NCBI GenBank assembly: GCA_026390595.1 | Contig: JAPLFQ010000015.1 | Coordinates: 1-42,023, forward strand | Length of the DNA: 42,023 nt | Direction of reading: 5' to 3' | From: Ignavibacteriales bacterium | GTDB lineage: Bacteria; Bacteroidota; Ignavibacteria; UBA10030 | Shown here: in pieces, positions 8,526-17,713 of the stretch | Position numbering within the stretch: position 1 is the stretch's first letter | Layout: each line of letters starts with the position of its first letter | Translations under genes and position numbers: made by a program | The notes under the pieces: model-generated | The model's input: the letters and a program-made list of their open reading frames with translations, nothing else | Databases searched by the model: none | What the model was told of the DNA's origin: nothing

Positions 8526-8557
8526 GCAACGGCGCCCGATCTTCTGGACGCCGTTGC
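8526..8557 (-). terminator. Intrinsic terminator for the DUF6600 gene (minus strand)
   Basis: GCAACGGCG (8526-8534) and CGCCGTTGC (8549-8557) form a perfect nine-pair stem with a 14-base loop. Read on the minus strand the hairpin is followed by TATTTTTC, so it best serves the minus-strand gene. It may also stop transcription arriving from rluD. Confidence 0.75.
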
Positions 8558-8581
8558 TGCATGATAAAGAGTCCTCTTCAC

Positions 8582-9859
8582 TCAGTCTCTTCTTCTTCCG
8601 CCTTCTCTCCGGTTCTGCTCACTTCCTCTGGGCCTCTCTTCCTTTTTGCCTGGTGCCGGCTGTGGTTCAACACGTGTTCTTGGAGCCGGAGTTTCGTGAC
8701 GCTGTTCGCGCTGTGGCCGCTCTGGTATGACGACTCGTCGTTCCTGCTGTTGTGGAGACTGTTCCCGCCGCAAGGAGGGAGCTCGATCAGCTTTTCGGCT
8801 CTGCAGTTCGCGGCGCTCTACGGTCGGACCTTGCGGCAATTGATTCCTTCGTTCGATGCGGGGCTGTTGTACGGGTTCTTCACGCCGTGGCGGCGTCTCC
8901 GGACGTTGAATGCGTTCTGGCGGAGGCTCGTTCCCTTCTCTCGTCACTGTCCGGCCGCGATCCGGTTCTCGCGGCTCGAATGTCCGACCCGATTCCCGGG
9001 GTGGCCGTTCGATCTTCTGCAGGTCGAGTGAGGACCCGCGGTCAAGTCTGCGCGCTTCGATGCGCTCGGGGGTCCGACCTGTCCCTGATCGATCCGGGCG
9101 ATACACATCGATCCTGTCCTCGTTCCTGCCCCGAACGATTCTCTCACCGATATTATTCGTTTCTCTGACTTCCGTTCTTGCGATGCGGGTATTTCCTCCT
9201 CGCCGCTCCACGATACCCTTATCGATACCTCTATTGATGATGCGGTCGCCGTCAACGTCATACCGTCCGCCTGTTCGAGTGGAACCGATCAGCCGTCTCG
9301 TGTGCTCAATCGGGACTAGCTCACGTGTGACATGCGGAGAACCGAAGTGACGGTACCGGACAAAACTCCAATAGTGGTACGGAGCGAACCAGCGCATCGT
9401 GAACCGGATTCCAGCGTGGAAGCTGAAGCTGGCATACGGAGGTAACGGCGCCCACCCGATGTAATCATCATTGTACCGCCATTCGACCCATGAAGGTCCC
9501 CAGGTCCGATCGGGAATCCATATCCATCCGTAGTAGTCATCATTGTACCAACGCCCATAGTGGAAAACAGCCCAGCCGAAGGGCTCGTCAGAAAGCCAGT
9601 ACCAGCCGTAATCCGTCCAAGCCCAATGGCCGAACATATAAGGTCGCCAGCCATATCGGACGTGAGTTGGCCGCCACGCATAGAAGCCGGCATCCATCTC
9701 GAGCCACTCCCCATACGGTGCAAGATCGCCGTAGAAAGATCCGGCATCACCGAAGGATGCAGAGCCGCGAACAGGGAAATCCTTCGGATTGGGGGATCCG
9801 GCATGTGCCGGTGTCGTGAGTGCTCCGAGAATGAGAAGGGTCATCAATAGGTTTTTCAT
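8582..9859 (-). CDS. Secreted DUF6600 (YXWXP-type) protein with Arg/Pro/Glu-rich tail
   Basis: The chosen start (ATG at 9857-9859) gives 425 residues beginning with a signal peptide, MKNLLMTLLILGALTTPAHA, and has AGGCGAG just upstream; a longer frame to 10045 adds 62 unlikely residues. The mature N-terminal half is the aromatic tandem pattern of DUF6600, with YGWRPYMFGHW, YGWYWLSDEPFGW, YGWIWIPDRTWGPSW and YIGWAPLPP. After about residue 220 the protein becomes low-complexity and rich in Arg, Glu, Pro and Gln, ending in RREGGRRRD. It is presumably periplasmic or exported; no enzymatic motif is visible. Function is unknown. Confidence 0.8.
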   Translation of the reverse strand: MKNLLMTLLILGALTTPAHAGSPNPKDFPVRGSASFGDAGSFYGDLAPYGEWLEMDAGFYAWRPTHVRYGWRPYMFGHWAWTDYGWYWLSDEPFGWAVFHYGRWYNDDYYGWIWIPDRTWGPSWVEWRYNDDYIGWAPLPPYASFSFHAGIRFTMRWFAPYHYWSFVRYRHFGSPHVTRELVPIEHTRRLIGSTRTGGRYDVDGDRIINRGIDKGIVERRGGNTRIARTEVRETNNIGERIVRGRNEDRIDVYRPDRSGTGRTPERIEARRLDRGSSLDLQKIERPPRESGRTFEPREPDRGRTVTREGNEPPPERIQRPETPPRREEPVQQPRIERRNQLPQGPTVERRELQSRKADRAPSLRREQSPQQQERRVVIPERPQREQRHETPAPRTRVEPQPAPGKKEERPRGSEQNRREGGRRRD

Positions 9860-10107
9860 GGCTCGCCTCGCATAGTTTAGTGCTCTTTCCGCCACATTTG
9901 GTTCAAGCTGCGTGCCATCAACGAAATGCGTCTTCGGAGTGTAAAATGGCCATCGATCAACAATTCCTGTCCTAATCACACACCAACCCGTTGGCTGGAC
10001 AGTACACTCTCTTTCGCATTTTCGCCATCTTGAATACTTCGGCAAAATACGTCATCTTCCTCGCACGATCGAAGTTTCCGAGGCAGCAAATCAAGAATGG
10101 ATTTCTG

Positions 10108-10113
10108 AAAAGG
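10108..10113 (+). promoter_or_regulatory. Ribosome-binding site deciding the GH31 start
   Basis: AAAGGA sits six bases before the ATG at 10120, which begins a proper signal peptide. The frame is open back to 9991, but the added N-terminus has no such site and would bury the signal peptide. Confidence 0.6.
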
Positions 10114-10119
10114 ATGATT

Positions 10120-12576
10120 ATGAAATATCCGCTCTTTAGAAGACTTGCTCGTTTGTCCATCTGTGGGTTGATCCTTCTCTCACCGGTGGAAGCCCAATGG
10201 CAGTCGATTGGGGATCTTGACACATTTGTGAGAGAAACAAACGGCGTGATACTCAGAGCCGGACCGACGGTCATTCGTGTGACCGCACTAACGCCGGATC
10301 TCATCCGGATTCGTGTGGCTGCACAAGGGACTTTCGTGCCTGATCAGTCATGGGCAGTCGTGAAGAACGATTGGGGAAGCGTCCGCGTTGACGTGCGAGA
10401 TTCGGGCGATGCGCTCAGTCTGGAAACCGGGGAGGTGGTGGTGCGGATCAGAAAGAAACCGCTGAGGATGACAATCCTTGACCGGAACGGAACCGTTCTC
10501 AACAAAGACGATGATGAACGCGGGATTTCGTGGAGCGGCAAGTCCGTGCGTGTCTGGAAATCCATGCCACAGTCGGAGGAGTACTATGGTCTTGGGGAGA
10601 AGGCCGGCGCGTTCGATCGCAAGTACAGACACGTGACGATGTGGAATACCGACATTCCCGCGTACAAGGCCGACACGGATCCTCTGTACCAATCGATACC
10701 CTTCTTCTATGGCATCAACCGCGGAAAAGCGTACGGGATCTTCTTCGACAACTCATATTGGTCCTCGTTTGACATGGGGAAGGATTCCCCGGATCGGTAC
10801 TCTTTCGGAGCAGAAGGCGGCGAGATGAACTACTATTTCTTTGCCGGACAAACGCCCAGGAAGATCCTCGAACGATTTACGGAACTCGTCGGCCGGATGC
10901 CGCTGCCGCCGCGATGGTCCCTCGGATACCAGCAGTGCCGATGGAGCTACTTTCCGGAAAGCCGCGTGCGCAAACTCGCGGCAGACTTCCGTGAGAAGAA
11001 GATCCCCTGCGACGTGCTCTATCTTGACATCGACTATATGGAAGGGTTCAGGATCTTCACGTGGAGCAAAAAGAACTTTCCTGATCCAAAGAAAATGATC
11101 TCGGATCTCTCCGGCGACGGGTTCAAGGTTGTGACCATTGTTGACCCGGGCATCAAGGTCGACTCGACGTACTCGGCGTTTATCACCGGAAGTGCGGGAG
11201 ACAATTTTCTGAAATACCCTGATGGGAGATTGTATACGGGGAAGGTATGGCCGGGTGTTTGCGCGTTTCCCGATTTCTCGAGCGCTCTGGCGAGGGAGTG
11301 GTGGGGAAAGAACCTCGACGCGCTTGCTGGTGTCGGAGTGCGGGGATTCTGGAATGACATGAACGAGCCCTCGGTGTTTGACGTCCCGACCAAGACGATC
11401 GATCTCGAGGTGATCCATGACGACAACGGTCTACGAACTCCACATTCGAAGAACCACAATCTTTATGGGCTGCAAATGACACAGGCAACATACGATGGGG
11501 CGAAATCGTTGAAGCCAACGGAGCGGCCGTTTGTCCTCACCCGGGCGTCGTACGCCGGCGGACAACGATTCTCGGCAGCGTGGACGGGGGATAACATTGC
11601 TTCGTGGGAGCATCTCCAGATGGCAGTTCCGATGATGCTGGGCCTCAGCATCTCGGGCCAGCCTTTTGTCGGAACTGATATCGGGGGATTCGTGGACAGC
11701 CCGGACGGCGAGCTCTACACGCGCTGGTTGCAGCTGGGGATCTTTTCACCGCTGATGCGGACTCATACGGCCTGGGATACCAAAGACCAGGAGCCATGGT
11801 CCTACGGACCAGAGTTTGAAGCGATCAACAAACGGTCGATCGAGCTCCGATACGAACTCCTTCCCTACATCTACAATGCGATGAAGGAGGCGTCCACATC
11901 GGGTATCCCGCCGCTGCGCCCCCTCGTGTTCGATTATCCTGACGACGGCAACTTCACATTCAATGCGACGGAATTCATGTTTGGCGGCGGGCTTCTCGTT
12001 GCACCTGTCCTCTGGCCCGGCGTTCGCGACCGATCGATAACACTGCCGAAGGGAGAGTGGTACGACTACTGGTCCGGAACGCACTATCAGGGCGGGAGCC
12101 GCGTTGACGTGAAAGCCCAGATGGACAGGATCCCGATATTCGCAAGAGCCGGGGCCGTGATTCCCACGCAGCAGGTTCTTCAGTATTCAGATCAGGCCCC
12201 CATCGATCCTCTGACTCTGAGCGTGTTTCTTGCTGACACAGCGCGGTATGAATACTATGAGGATGACGGTCATACCTTCGAGTATGAGAAGGGAGTCTTC
12301 GCGAAGAGGATGATTCAGCTTACCAGGAAGGAAGGCGCAACGACACTGGTCATGGGTGAAGTGAAGGGAAGCTACCGAATCCCCGATCGATCTCTTGTTG
12401 TGCGGCTCGTAGGCGTTGATGTACAGCCTTCTGTGATGAGATTGTCTGGAGCGACGATTCCGAAGGTTCTGGCTCTTGAGTCGGTTGAGAAGGGGTGGAG
12501 GTACGACGCAGCTGCAAAGTGTGTCTGGTTAAAGATGCCCGAGGTGAGGGCTGAGATGATCATTGTCGTTCAGTAA
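10120..12576 (+). CDS. Secreted glycoside hydrolase family 31 (alpha-glucosidase-like)
   Basis: This 818-residue protein starts with a signal peptide (MKYPLFRRLARLSICGLILL..VEAQ). The N-terminal beta-sandwich includes YGLGEKAGAFDRK and the galactose-mutarotase-like region. The (beta/alpha)8 barrel has DVLYLDIDYMEGFRIFTW, the nucleophile in FWNDMNEPS (D413) and the likely acid/base in WTGDNIASWEHL (D491), then GTDIGGF. C-terminal beta domains follow with ARYEYYEDDGHTFEYEKG. Family members release glucose or xylose from alpha-linked glucans or xyloglucan; alpha-glucosidase is the most likely activity, but the substrate cannot be fixed from sequence. It probably acts in the periplasm or at the surface. 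The gene stands alone, divergent from the DUF6600 gene. Confidence 0.9.
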   Translation: MKYPLFRRLARLSICGLILLSPVEAQWQSIGDLDTFVRETNGVILRAGPTVIRVTALTPDLIRIRVAAQGTFVPDQSWAVVKNDWGSVRVDVRDSGDALSLETGEVVVRIRKKPLRMTILDRNGTVLNKDDDERGISWSGKSVRVWKSMPQSEEYYGLGEKAGAFDRKYRHVTMWNTDIPAYKADTDPLYQSIPFFYGINRGKAYGIFFDNSYWSSFDMGKDSPDRYSFGAEGGEMNYYFFAGQTPRKILERFTELVGRMPLPPRWSLGYQQCRWSYFPESRVRKLAADFREKKIPCDVLYLDIDYMEGFRIFTWSKKNFPDPKKMISDLSGDGFKVVTIVDPGIKVDSTYSAFITGSAGDNFLKYPDGRLYTGKVWPGVCAFPDFSSALAREWWGKNLDALAGVGVRGFWNDMNEPSVFDVPTKTIDLEVIHDDNGLRTPHSKNHNLYGLQMTQATYDGAKSLKPTERPFVLTRASYAGGQRFSAAWTGDNIASWEHLQMAVPMMLGLSISGQPFVGTDIGGFVDSPDGELYTRWLQLGIFSPLMRTHTAWDTKDQEPWSYGPEFEAINKRSIELRYELLPYIYNAMKEASTSGIPPLRPLVFDYPDDGNFTFNATEFMFGGGLLVAPVLWPGVRDRSITLPKGEWYDYWSGTHYQGGSRVDVKAQMDRIPIFARAGAVIPTQQVLQYSDQAPIDPLTLSVFLADTARYEYYEDDGHTFEYEKGVFAKRMIQLTRKEGATTLVMGEVKGSYRIPDRSLVVRLVGVDVQPSVMRLSGATIPKVLALESVEKGWRYDAAAKCVWLKMPEVRAEMIIVVQ

Positions 12577-12662
12577 CAGGTGTGACCAAGCCGCCAAAAC
12601 ACCTGGCCCTTGAATCGCCTGCATGGTCAATCGTTGCCGCGAAGCTGTACCGGCCCTGAACT

Positions 12663-12692
12663 TTTGAATGAACCGGATATTTCCTATATTTG
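12663..12692 (+). promoter_or_regulatory. Promoter abutting the guaA start codon
   Basis: TTTG (12663-12666) and TATATTTG (12685-12692) match the Bacteroidota consensus TTTG/TAnnTTTG with an 18-base spacer. The element ends four bases before the guaA ATG (12696), so transcription would begin at or within the start codon. Read as a classical promoter (TTGAAT then TATATT) the spacer is only 15. Confidence 0.5.
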
Positions 12693-12695
12693 AAT

Positions 12696-14249
12696 ATGAA
12701 GCACTCCGAACTTCTCCTCGTTCTCGATTTTGGATCACAATATACTCAGCTCATCGCACGTCGGGTGCGTGAACTTGGGGTCTATTCCGAAATTCATCCC
12801 TTCAATATCTCCGTTGCGAAGATTCGCAGTCTGCAACCAGTGGGAATCATTCTCTCGGGCGGGCCTTCGAGCGTCTATGAAACCGATGCTCCAAAGCCGT
12901 CCCCCGAAATTCTCGGGCTCGGGATCCCTGTGCTCGGGATTTGCTACGGGTTGCAGCTGATTGCGGAGCAAATGGGAGGCAAGGTCGACCCCTTCGCCAG
13001 GAGAGAATACGGCAAAGCTGTGCTGCATGTTGACAAGGGAGACGATTTGCTGCAGGGACTCGACGATTCTACGCCGGTCTGGATGAGCCACGGTGATTCG
13101 CTCAGCCAAATGCCGGCCGGGTTCGAGCCGATAGCACATTCTGACAACGCTCCGATCTGCGCGATTCGCAACGCGTCCAAGAGGATCTTCGGTGTACAAT
13201 TTCATCCGGAAGTTGCTCACACGCCGCAGGGGAAAAAGGTCCTTGGCAATTTCCTCTTCAATGTCTGCGGTGCGAAGGGAGACTGGACCCCCGCTCACTT
13301 CATCAAACAGTCGGTGCAGGATATACGAGAACGGGTCGGCTCTTCCCGTGTGCTCTGTGCGTTGAGCGGAGGCGTGGATTCCTCGGTCGCCGCCGTGTTG
13401 CTCCATCAGGCAATTGGTGATCGCCTCCACTGCATACACATCAACAATGGTCTGATGCGGAAAGGGGAGAGCGAGCAGGTTGTGGAGACTTTCCAACAGA
13501 CCTATCACATCCAATTGACATATGTTGACGCATCGGAGACTTTCCTCACAAGACTTCTGGGCGTGACCGATCCGGAGAAGAAACGAAAGATCATCGGCAA
13601 TACGTTCATAGAAATCTTCGAGATCGAAGCGAAGAAAATTGCCGGGAGTGGCGCAGGGTTTGAATATCTGGCCCAGGGGACGCTCTACCCGGATGTCATC
13701 GAGTCCACATCGTTCAAAGGCCCGTCGGTGACGATCAAGACTCACCACAATGTGGGTGGATTGCCTGAGAAAATGAATTTCAAGCTTCTCGAACCCTTCC
13801 GGGAACTGTTCAAGGACGAGGTCCGTGAAGTCGGAACGATGCTCGGCTTGCCGGCTCACTTCATCGAGCGGCATCCATTCCCGGGACCGGGACTGGCTGT
13901 ACGTGTCCTGGGTGACATCACCCGGGAGAAGCTGGACCTTCTTCAGAAAGCAGACTTCATTTTCATTGAGGAGATACGAAACGCCGGGCTGTACAACGAC
14001 ATCTGGCAGGCTTTCGTGGTTCTTCTGCCTGTTCGGTCCGTGGGTGTGATGGGGGATGGAAGGACGTACGAGTATACGGCGGCGCTGCGTGCTGTCACGA
14101 GCGTCGACGGCATGACGGCGGACTGGTCGCGCATTCCATCCGACGTCCTGGCGAAGATCTCAAGCCGCATCACCAACGAACTGCGTGGAATCAATCGCGT
14201 CGTGTACGACATCAGCACGAAACCTCCTGCCACCATTGAATGGGAATGA
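12696..14249 (+). CDS. guaA: GMP synthase (glutamine-hydrolysing)
   Basis: This 517-residue enzyme converts XMP to GMP using glutamine and ATP, the last step of de novo guanine nucleotide synthesis. The class I glutamine amidotransferase domain (1-190) has the nucleophile in GICYGLQL (C83) and its partners in QFHPEVAH (H170, E172). The ATP pyrophosphatase domain has the P-loop SGGVDSS (224-230). The C-terminal dimerisation domain carries [16 protein letters not shown] and ends with the invariant KPPATIEWE. The ATG at 12696 fits the family N-terminus ([18 protein letters not shown]); an in-frame TTG two codons upstream is less likely. No Shine-Dalgarno sequence is present. Confidence 0.97.
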   Translation: MKHSELLLVLDFGSQYTQLIARRVRELGVYSEIHPFNISVAKIRSLQPVGIILSGGPSSVYETDAPKPSPEILGLGIPVLGICYGLQLIAEQMGGKVDPFARREYGKAVLHVDKGDDLLQGLDDSTPVWMSHGDSLSQMPAGFEPIAHSDNAPICAIRNASKRIFGVQFHPEVAHTPQGKKVLGNFLFNVCGAKGDWTPAHFIKQSVQDIRERVGSSRVLCALSGGVDSSVAAVLLHQAIGDRLHCIHINNGLMRKGESEQVVETFQQTYHIQLTYVDASETFLTRLLGVTDPEKKRKIIGNTFIEIFEIEAKKIAGSGAGFEYLAQGTLYPDVIESTSFKGPSVTIKTHHNVGGLPEKMNFKLLEPFRELFKDEVREVGTMLGLPAHFIERHPFPGPGLAVRVLGDITREKLDLLQKADFIFIEEIRNAGLYNDIWQAFVVLLPVRSVGVMGDGRTYEYTAALRAVTSVDGMTADWSRIPSDVLAKISSRITNELRGINRVVYDISTKPPATIEWE

Positions 14250-14323
14250 AGGCGATTCGTCATCAGATGAGTCCGGAGCAGCGGGAACAACTCTCTACCA
14301 CCATCAGTGAGATCCATGATTGA
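14246..14323 (+). CDS. Possible 25-residue small ORF linking guaA and the ABC ATPase gene
   Basis: An ATG overlaps the guaA stop (ATGA at 14246-14249). The frame encodes 25 hydrophilic residues ([19 protein letters not shown].. to HD) and ends with TGA at 14321-14323, overlapping the beginning of the next gene. The double overlap resembles translational coupling, and a GGAG lies inside it. It may only be a coincidence of short spacing; no homology is recognised. Confidence 0.25.
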   Translation: MKAIRHQMSPEQREQLSTTISEIHD

Positions 14324-15035
14324 ACTTCGCAATGTGACGAAGAAGTTCGGCAGTTTTACGGCAGTGGACAATATTTCCTTCGTTGTGCCGCCGGGGGAAT
14401 TCTTCGGATTCCTCGGACCGAACGGGGCTGGAAAGACAACCACCATCAAAATGATGGCGGGGCTTTTTACTCCGACCGACGGGCAGATCCTCATCAGCGG
14501 CTATGATGTAGTCAAGGAGCCGATCAAAGCGAAGTCGCACACCTCATACGTTCCGGATCAGCCGTTCCTCTACGACAAGCTGACCGGCAGGGAGTTCCTG
14601 TACTTTATCGGCGGCCTCTACAAGATGGAGAAGAGCGCCATCGCAGAGAAGATCGCAGAGGTCATCGATCACTTCGAGATCGGTGATTGGGTGGACAAAC
14701 GCACGGAGGACTATTCGCAAGGCATGCGTCAAAGGGTGACGATTGCGGCGGCGCTGGTGCATCAGCCCAGGGTCTTGATCATCGATGAGCCGATGGTCGG
14801 GCTGGACCCGCGCAGCGCGAAAATTGTCCGGGAAACCCTCAGGATGATGGCGCGGCAGGGGGTGAGCGTCTTCATGTCGACGCACAGCCTTCCCACCGCG
14901 GAAGAATTGTGCGACCGGGTTGCTTTCATCAAGGACGGGCGTATTGTGTTCATGGGAACGCAGGAAAACCTCCAGACATACAAACAGAAACTGGATGGAA
15001 AGTTCGAATCGGTGTTCCTCGAGTTGACGAAATAG
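14316..15035 (+). CDS. ABC transporter ATP-binding protein (ABC-2 exporter type)
   Basis: This 239-residue nucleotide-binding subunit has Walker A GPNGAGKT (34-41), the signature YSQGMRQRV (133-141), Walker B VLIIDE (153-158), the D-loop GLDP and the switch histidine in STHSLPTAEELCDRV. The start at ATG 14316 gives the standard N-terminus [12 protein letters not shown]; a GTG at 14307 is also in frame. The close match to the CcmA/NatA-like exporter class and the adjacent large membrane gene indicate a two-component exporter. The substrate is unknown. Confidence 0.93.
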   Translation: MIELRNVTKKFGSFTAVDNISFVVPPGEFFGFLGPNGAGKTTTIKMMAGLFTPTDGQILISGYDVVKEPIKAKSHTSYVPDQPFLYDKLTGREFLYFIGGLYKMEKSAIAEKIAEVIDHFEIGDWVDKRTEDYSQGMRQRVTIAAALVHQPRVLIIDEPMVGLDPRSAKIVRETLRMMARQGVSVFMSTHSLPTAEELCDRVAFIKDGRIVFMGTQENLQTYKQKLDGKFESVFLELTK

Positions 15036-15060
15036 CGATGACGAAGACCGCCGCGAGCAC

Positions 15061-16764
15061 ATGAGCACCTTCTTTCACATACTTAAATACAAGTTCCTCT
15101 CATTCATCAAGTCGACGTTTGACCGAAAGCTGGTGACTGCCGTCCGTGGGTTCGGATCGCTTGCCGTCTTTGGAGCGTTTTCAATCGCCGCATATTTTCT
15201 CGCGTTTGCAGTTACGAAGAGCGTTCTCGAGCAGACGCGAATCGGCCTGTTTGTCTACCACCGCTTCATCTCGATGATGTTATTCGTGCTTTTTGTCTCG
15301 GTGAACATGGGAAACATTATTGTTTCCTACGCGACGCTCTATAAGTCTTCCGAGGTCGGATACCTCTTCACAAAACCGGTCTCCTTTACCCAGATCTTCG
15401 TCCTCAAGTTCCTCGACAATTTTCTCTACAGCTCCGCGACGTTCTTCCTCATGGTGTTTATGGCGCTTCTGGGGTACGGCGCGTACTTCGGGTACTCGTG
15501 GCTGACGTTTGTTGCGGTGATGTTCCTTGTTCTTCTGCCGTATCTGTTCCTGTCGGCATGTGTTGCCGCGTTGATTCTGATGTCGCTCATGAAGGTGGCG
15601 AGCAAATGGGGTTTTCGAAAGGTCATGTCTGGTCTGGCTCTTTGCTACGTTGCGATGGTCGCCCTGTTTTTCAAGTACTCGAATCCGATCGAACTCGTTG
15701 AGTTCGGGCGCCGCTTGAACGTTGACACCAGCATATCCACGGCGGGACTGGACACCGGAGTGCTGGCCAATCTTCCCAACGCATGGGTTTCCAATGTTCT
15801 ATTCTACATCGCTCGGGGGAACAGCTCTCTTGCATGGACGCACGGTGCGCAGCTGTTCCTGCTGACAGCGGCGATGTTTGGTGTCGTAGTGTTCGTGGCG
15901 CACCGGTTCTATTACAAGAGCTGGCTCGTCACGTTCGAATTCCAGGCCAGGAGCAACACGATTGAGTCAGGGAAGAGAGTCAAGGTCTTCGATTTCCGGA
16001 GAAAATCCATGTTCTCGCCTCAGCTGGAAGTGCTGTTGAAAAAGGAGTATTTCCAGTTCTTCCGCGAATCGAGCCAATGGATTCACCTTGCCCTGATGAT
16101 CGTGCTTGTCGGTGTCTTTGCGTTGAGCGTCGGGAACGTGAATCTGAAACTGCGTGTAACGGAGATCCAGACTGTCGGTTATCTCATCCTCTATGCGTTC
16201 GGGGGCTTCCTCAGCTGTTCGCTCGCTCTTCGGTTCCTGTTCCCGGCCATCAGCATCGAGGGGAATTCATTCTGGAGCCAGCTCAGCGCGCCGCTGGATC
16301 TGAAGAAGCCGTACTTCATCAAGTTCACCATCGGTTTCATGGTGGTCTTTGTGCTGGCGCTGCTTGTCGCTGTGTTTTCAAATGCGCCGTTTGCTCGTAT
16401 GTCGGAGCGGCGTCCCATCCTGATGTACTTCGGCATCTATAGCGCGTTCTGGGTTTCGCTCACGCTCGTCTCGCTCAATCTTGGCCTTGGCGGATACTTC
16501 GCGAACTTCAAGGAGAAGAACCCGATCCGCCTTGCATCATCGCAGGGAGCGACGCTGACCTTTCTGATGTCTCTTGTCTACCTGATGGCCCTCGTGTCGG
16601 TCATCATCCTCCCGTTGACAGAGTATTTCCAGTCGTTGTTCCAGTTTCTTCCCTTCGAGATCTCCACGATCGTCGCACCCGCCACGACGGTTTACATGCT
16701 CTCTGCTGCGCTCAGCGCGTTTGCACTTTTTGTCGGGCTCCGTTCTCTGCAAAGGGATTTTTGA
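15061..16764 (+). CDS. ABC exporter membrane subunit, about 12 transmembrane segments
   Basis: This 567-residue integral membrane protein has about twelve hydrophobic segments arranged as two groups of six around a cytoplasmic stretch near residues 295-335 (FRRKSMFSPQLEVLLKKEY). The duplicated layout suggests that one chain forms the whole channel, as in the large putative ABC exporter (ABC-2-like) permeases of Bacteroidota and Chlorobiota. It follows the ATPase gene by 25 bases and ends 37 bases before a TPR gene, so they probably share a transcript. Substrate candidates (lipid, glycan, antibiotic) cannot be separated by sequence. Confidence 0.8.
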   Translation: MSTFFHILKYKFLSFIKSTFDRKLVTAVRGFGSLAVFGAFSIAAYFLAFAVTKSVLEQTRIGLFVYHRFISMMLFVLFVSVNMGNIIVSYATLYKSSEVGYLFTKPVSFTQIFVLKFLDNFLYSSATFFLMVFMALLGYGAYFGYSWLTFVAVMFLVLLPYLFLSACVAALILMSLMKVASKWGFRKVMSGLALCYVAMVALFFKYSNPIELVEFGRRLNVDTSISTAGLDTGVLANLPNAWVSNVLFYIARGNSSLAWTHGAQLFLLTAAMFGVVVFVAHRFYYKSWLVTFEFQARSNTIESGKRVKVFDFRRKSMFSPQLEVLLKKEYFQFFRESSQWIHLALMIVLVGVFALSVGNVNLKLRVTEIQTVGYLILYAFGGFLSCSLALRFLFPAISIEGNSFWSQLSAPLDLKKPYFIKFTIGFMVVFVLALLVAVFSNAPFARMSERRPILMYFGIYSAFWVSLTLVSLNLGLGGYFANFKEKNPIRLASSQGATLTFLMSLVYLMALVSVIILPLTEYFQSLFQFLPFEISTIVAPATTVYMLSAALSAFALFVGLRSLQRDF

Positions 16765-16801
16765 TTGCAATTCAGCCCCTCAATCTCTATCTTCTGCCAG
16801 T

Positions 16802-17707
16802 ATGATAGACGAACCAACTCTGTCGCAGTGGCTTGATCAGGCCCGATCGCTGGTTGACGAGCGAAAGCTGCTGCATGCGCTTCAAATGTATCACAGAATA
16901 ACTGCCGCCGCACCGTCTCTCGATACCGCGTGGGTTGAGCTCGCGTATGTTCAGTTTGAACTCAAGCAGTACCCCGCGGCGGAGAAGACTCTTCTTCGAG
17001 CTGTCTCAACAAGTAGCGAACCCGAGGAGATCCTTTTTCTCGTCGGCAACCTGTATCTGAAGCTCAACGAGTACGTCAAAGCGCTGTCGTACTACAAGAA
17101 ACTCCTAGGACACCCTCAGACGCTGAGCAAAGATCTCCGTGCGCATCTGAATTTCAACGCTGCGCTTGCCTACTACTATCGCGATAACATCCGTCTCGCT
17201 GAAATACATTTTCGTGCCGCGCGCCGGATCGATCCGCGTTTCCCGAAGATAAACGAATCGCTCGGCGAGCTGCTCCTGCGGCGGGGAGCGTACGCAGAAG
17301 CGACCGATTGCCTGAAAGAAGCGATTGCGAAGGAACAATCCAGCTGGATCGCGCACTACATGCTCGGCACCGCGTACGCGAAGATGTACGATTGGCGAAA
17401 GGCGCATGCGGAATTCGTGATCGCAGTCGAAATGGATCCGAAAGAGCCGAGGGCGTGGCACATGTGCGGCGAGGCGCTGCTGGCGCTTCACAAGCTTGAC
17501 GAAGCTGAGCGATATCTCCGCAAGGCGCTTGAGCTGAACCCCCAGCTGACCGATGCCGTCGTCGATTTTGGATTTCTCTTCCTCCGCCGCGGTGACTACC
17601 AAAGAGCCCGGGAGCTCTTTGAGCAAGCTCTTCAGGTGGAGCCCCATCACACCCGGGCCCTGCAGGGCACACGTGAACTTAAGCAATCCCAAACTCCGCA
17701 CTCCTGA
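16802..17707 (+). CDS. Tetratricopeptide-repeat protein
   Basis: The protein has 301 residues beginning MIDEPTLSQWLDQ; the frame is open back to 16721, but the upstream part is read through the permease gene end. No signal peptide or membrane segment is present, so it is probably cytoplasmic. At least seven TPR units cover almost the whole chain, including LNEYVKALSYYKKLLG, YRDNIRLAEIHFRAARRIDP, RGAYAEATDCLKEAI, KLDEAERYLRKALELNP and RGDYQRARELFEQALQVEP. The next gene also contains TPR units and is six bases away, hinting at a joint function. No specific partner is known. Confidence 0.85.
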   Translation: MIDEPTLSQWLDQARSLVDERKLLHALQMYHRITAAAPSLDTAWVELAYVQFELKQYPAAEKTLLRAVSTSSEPEEILFLVGNLYLKLNEYVKALSYYKKLLGHPQTLSKDLRAHLNFNAALAYYYRDNIRLAEIHFRAARRIDPRFPKINESLGELLLRRGAYAEATDCLKEAIAKEQSSWIAHYMLGTAYAKMYDWRKAHAEFVIAVEMDPKEPRAWHMCGEALLALHKLDEAERYLRKALELNPQLTDAVVDFGFLFLRRGDYQRARELFEQALQVEPHHTRALQGTRELKQSQTPHS

Positions 17708-17713
17708 TCTGCC

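Noticed and set aside
9991-10119. Longer N-terminus for the GH31 protein
   Set aside because: It would hide the signal peptide and lacks a ribosome-binding site; the ATG at 10120 has AAAGGA six bases upstream.
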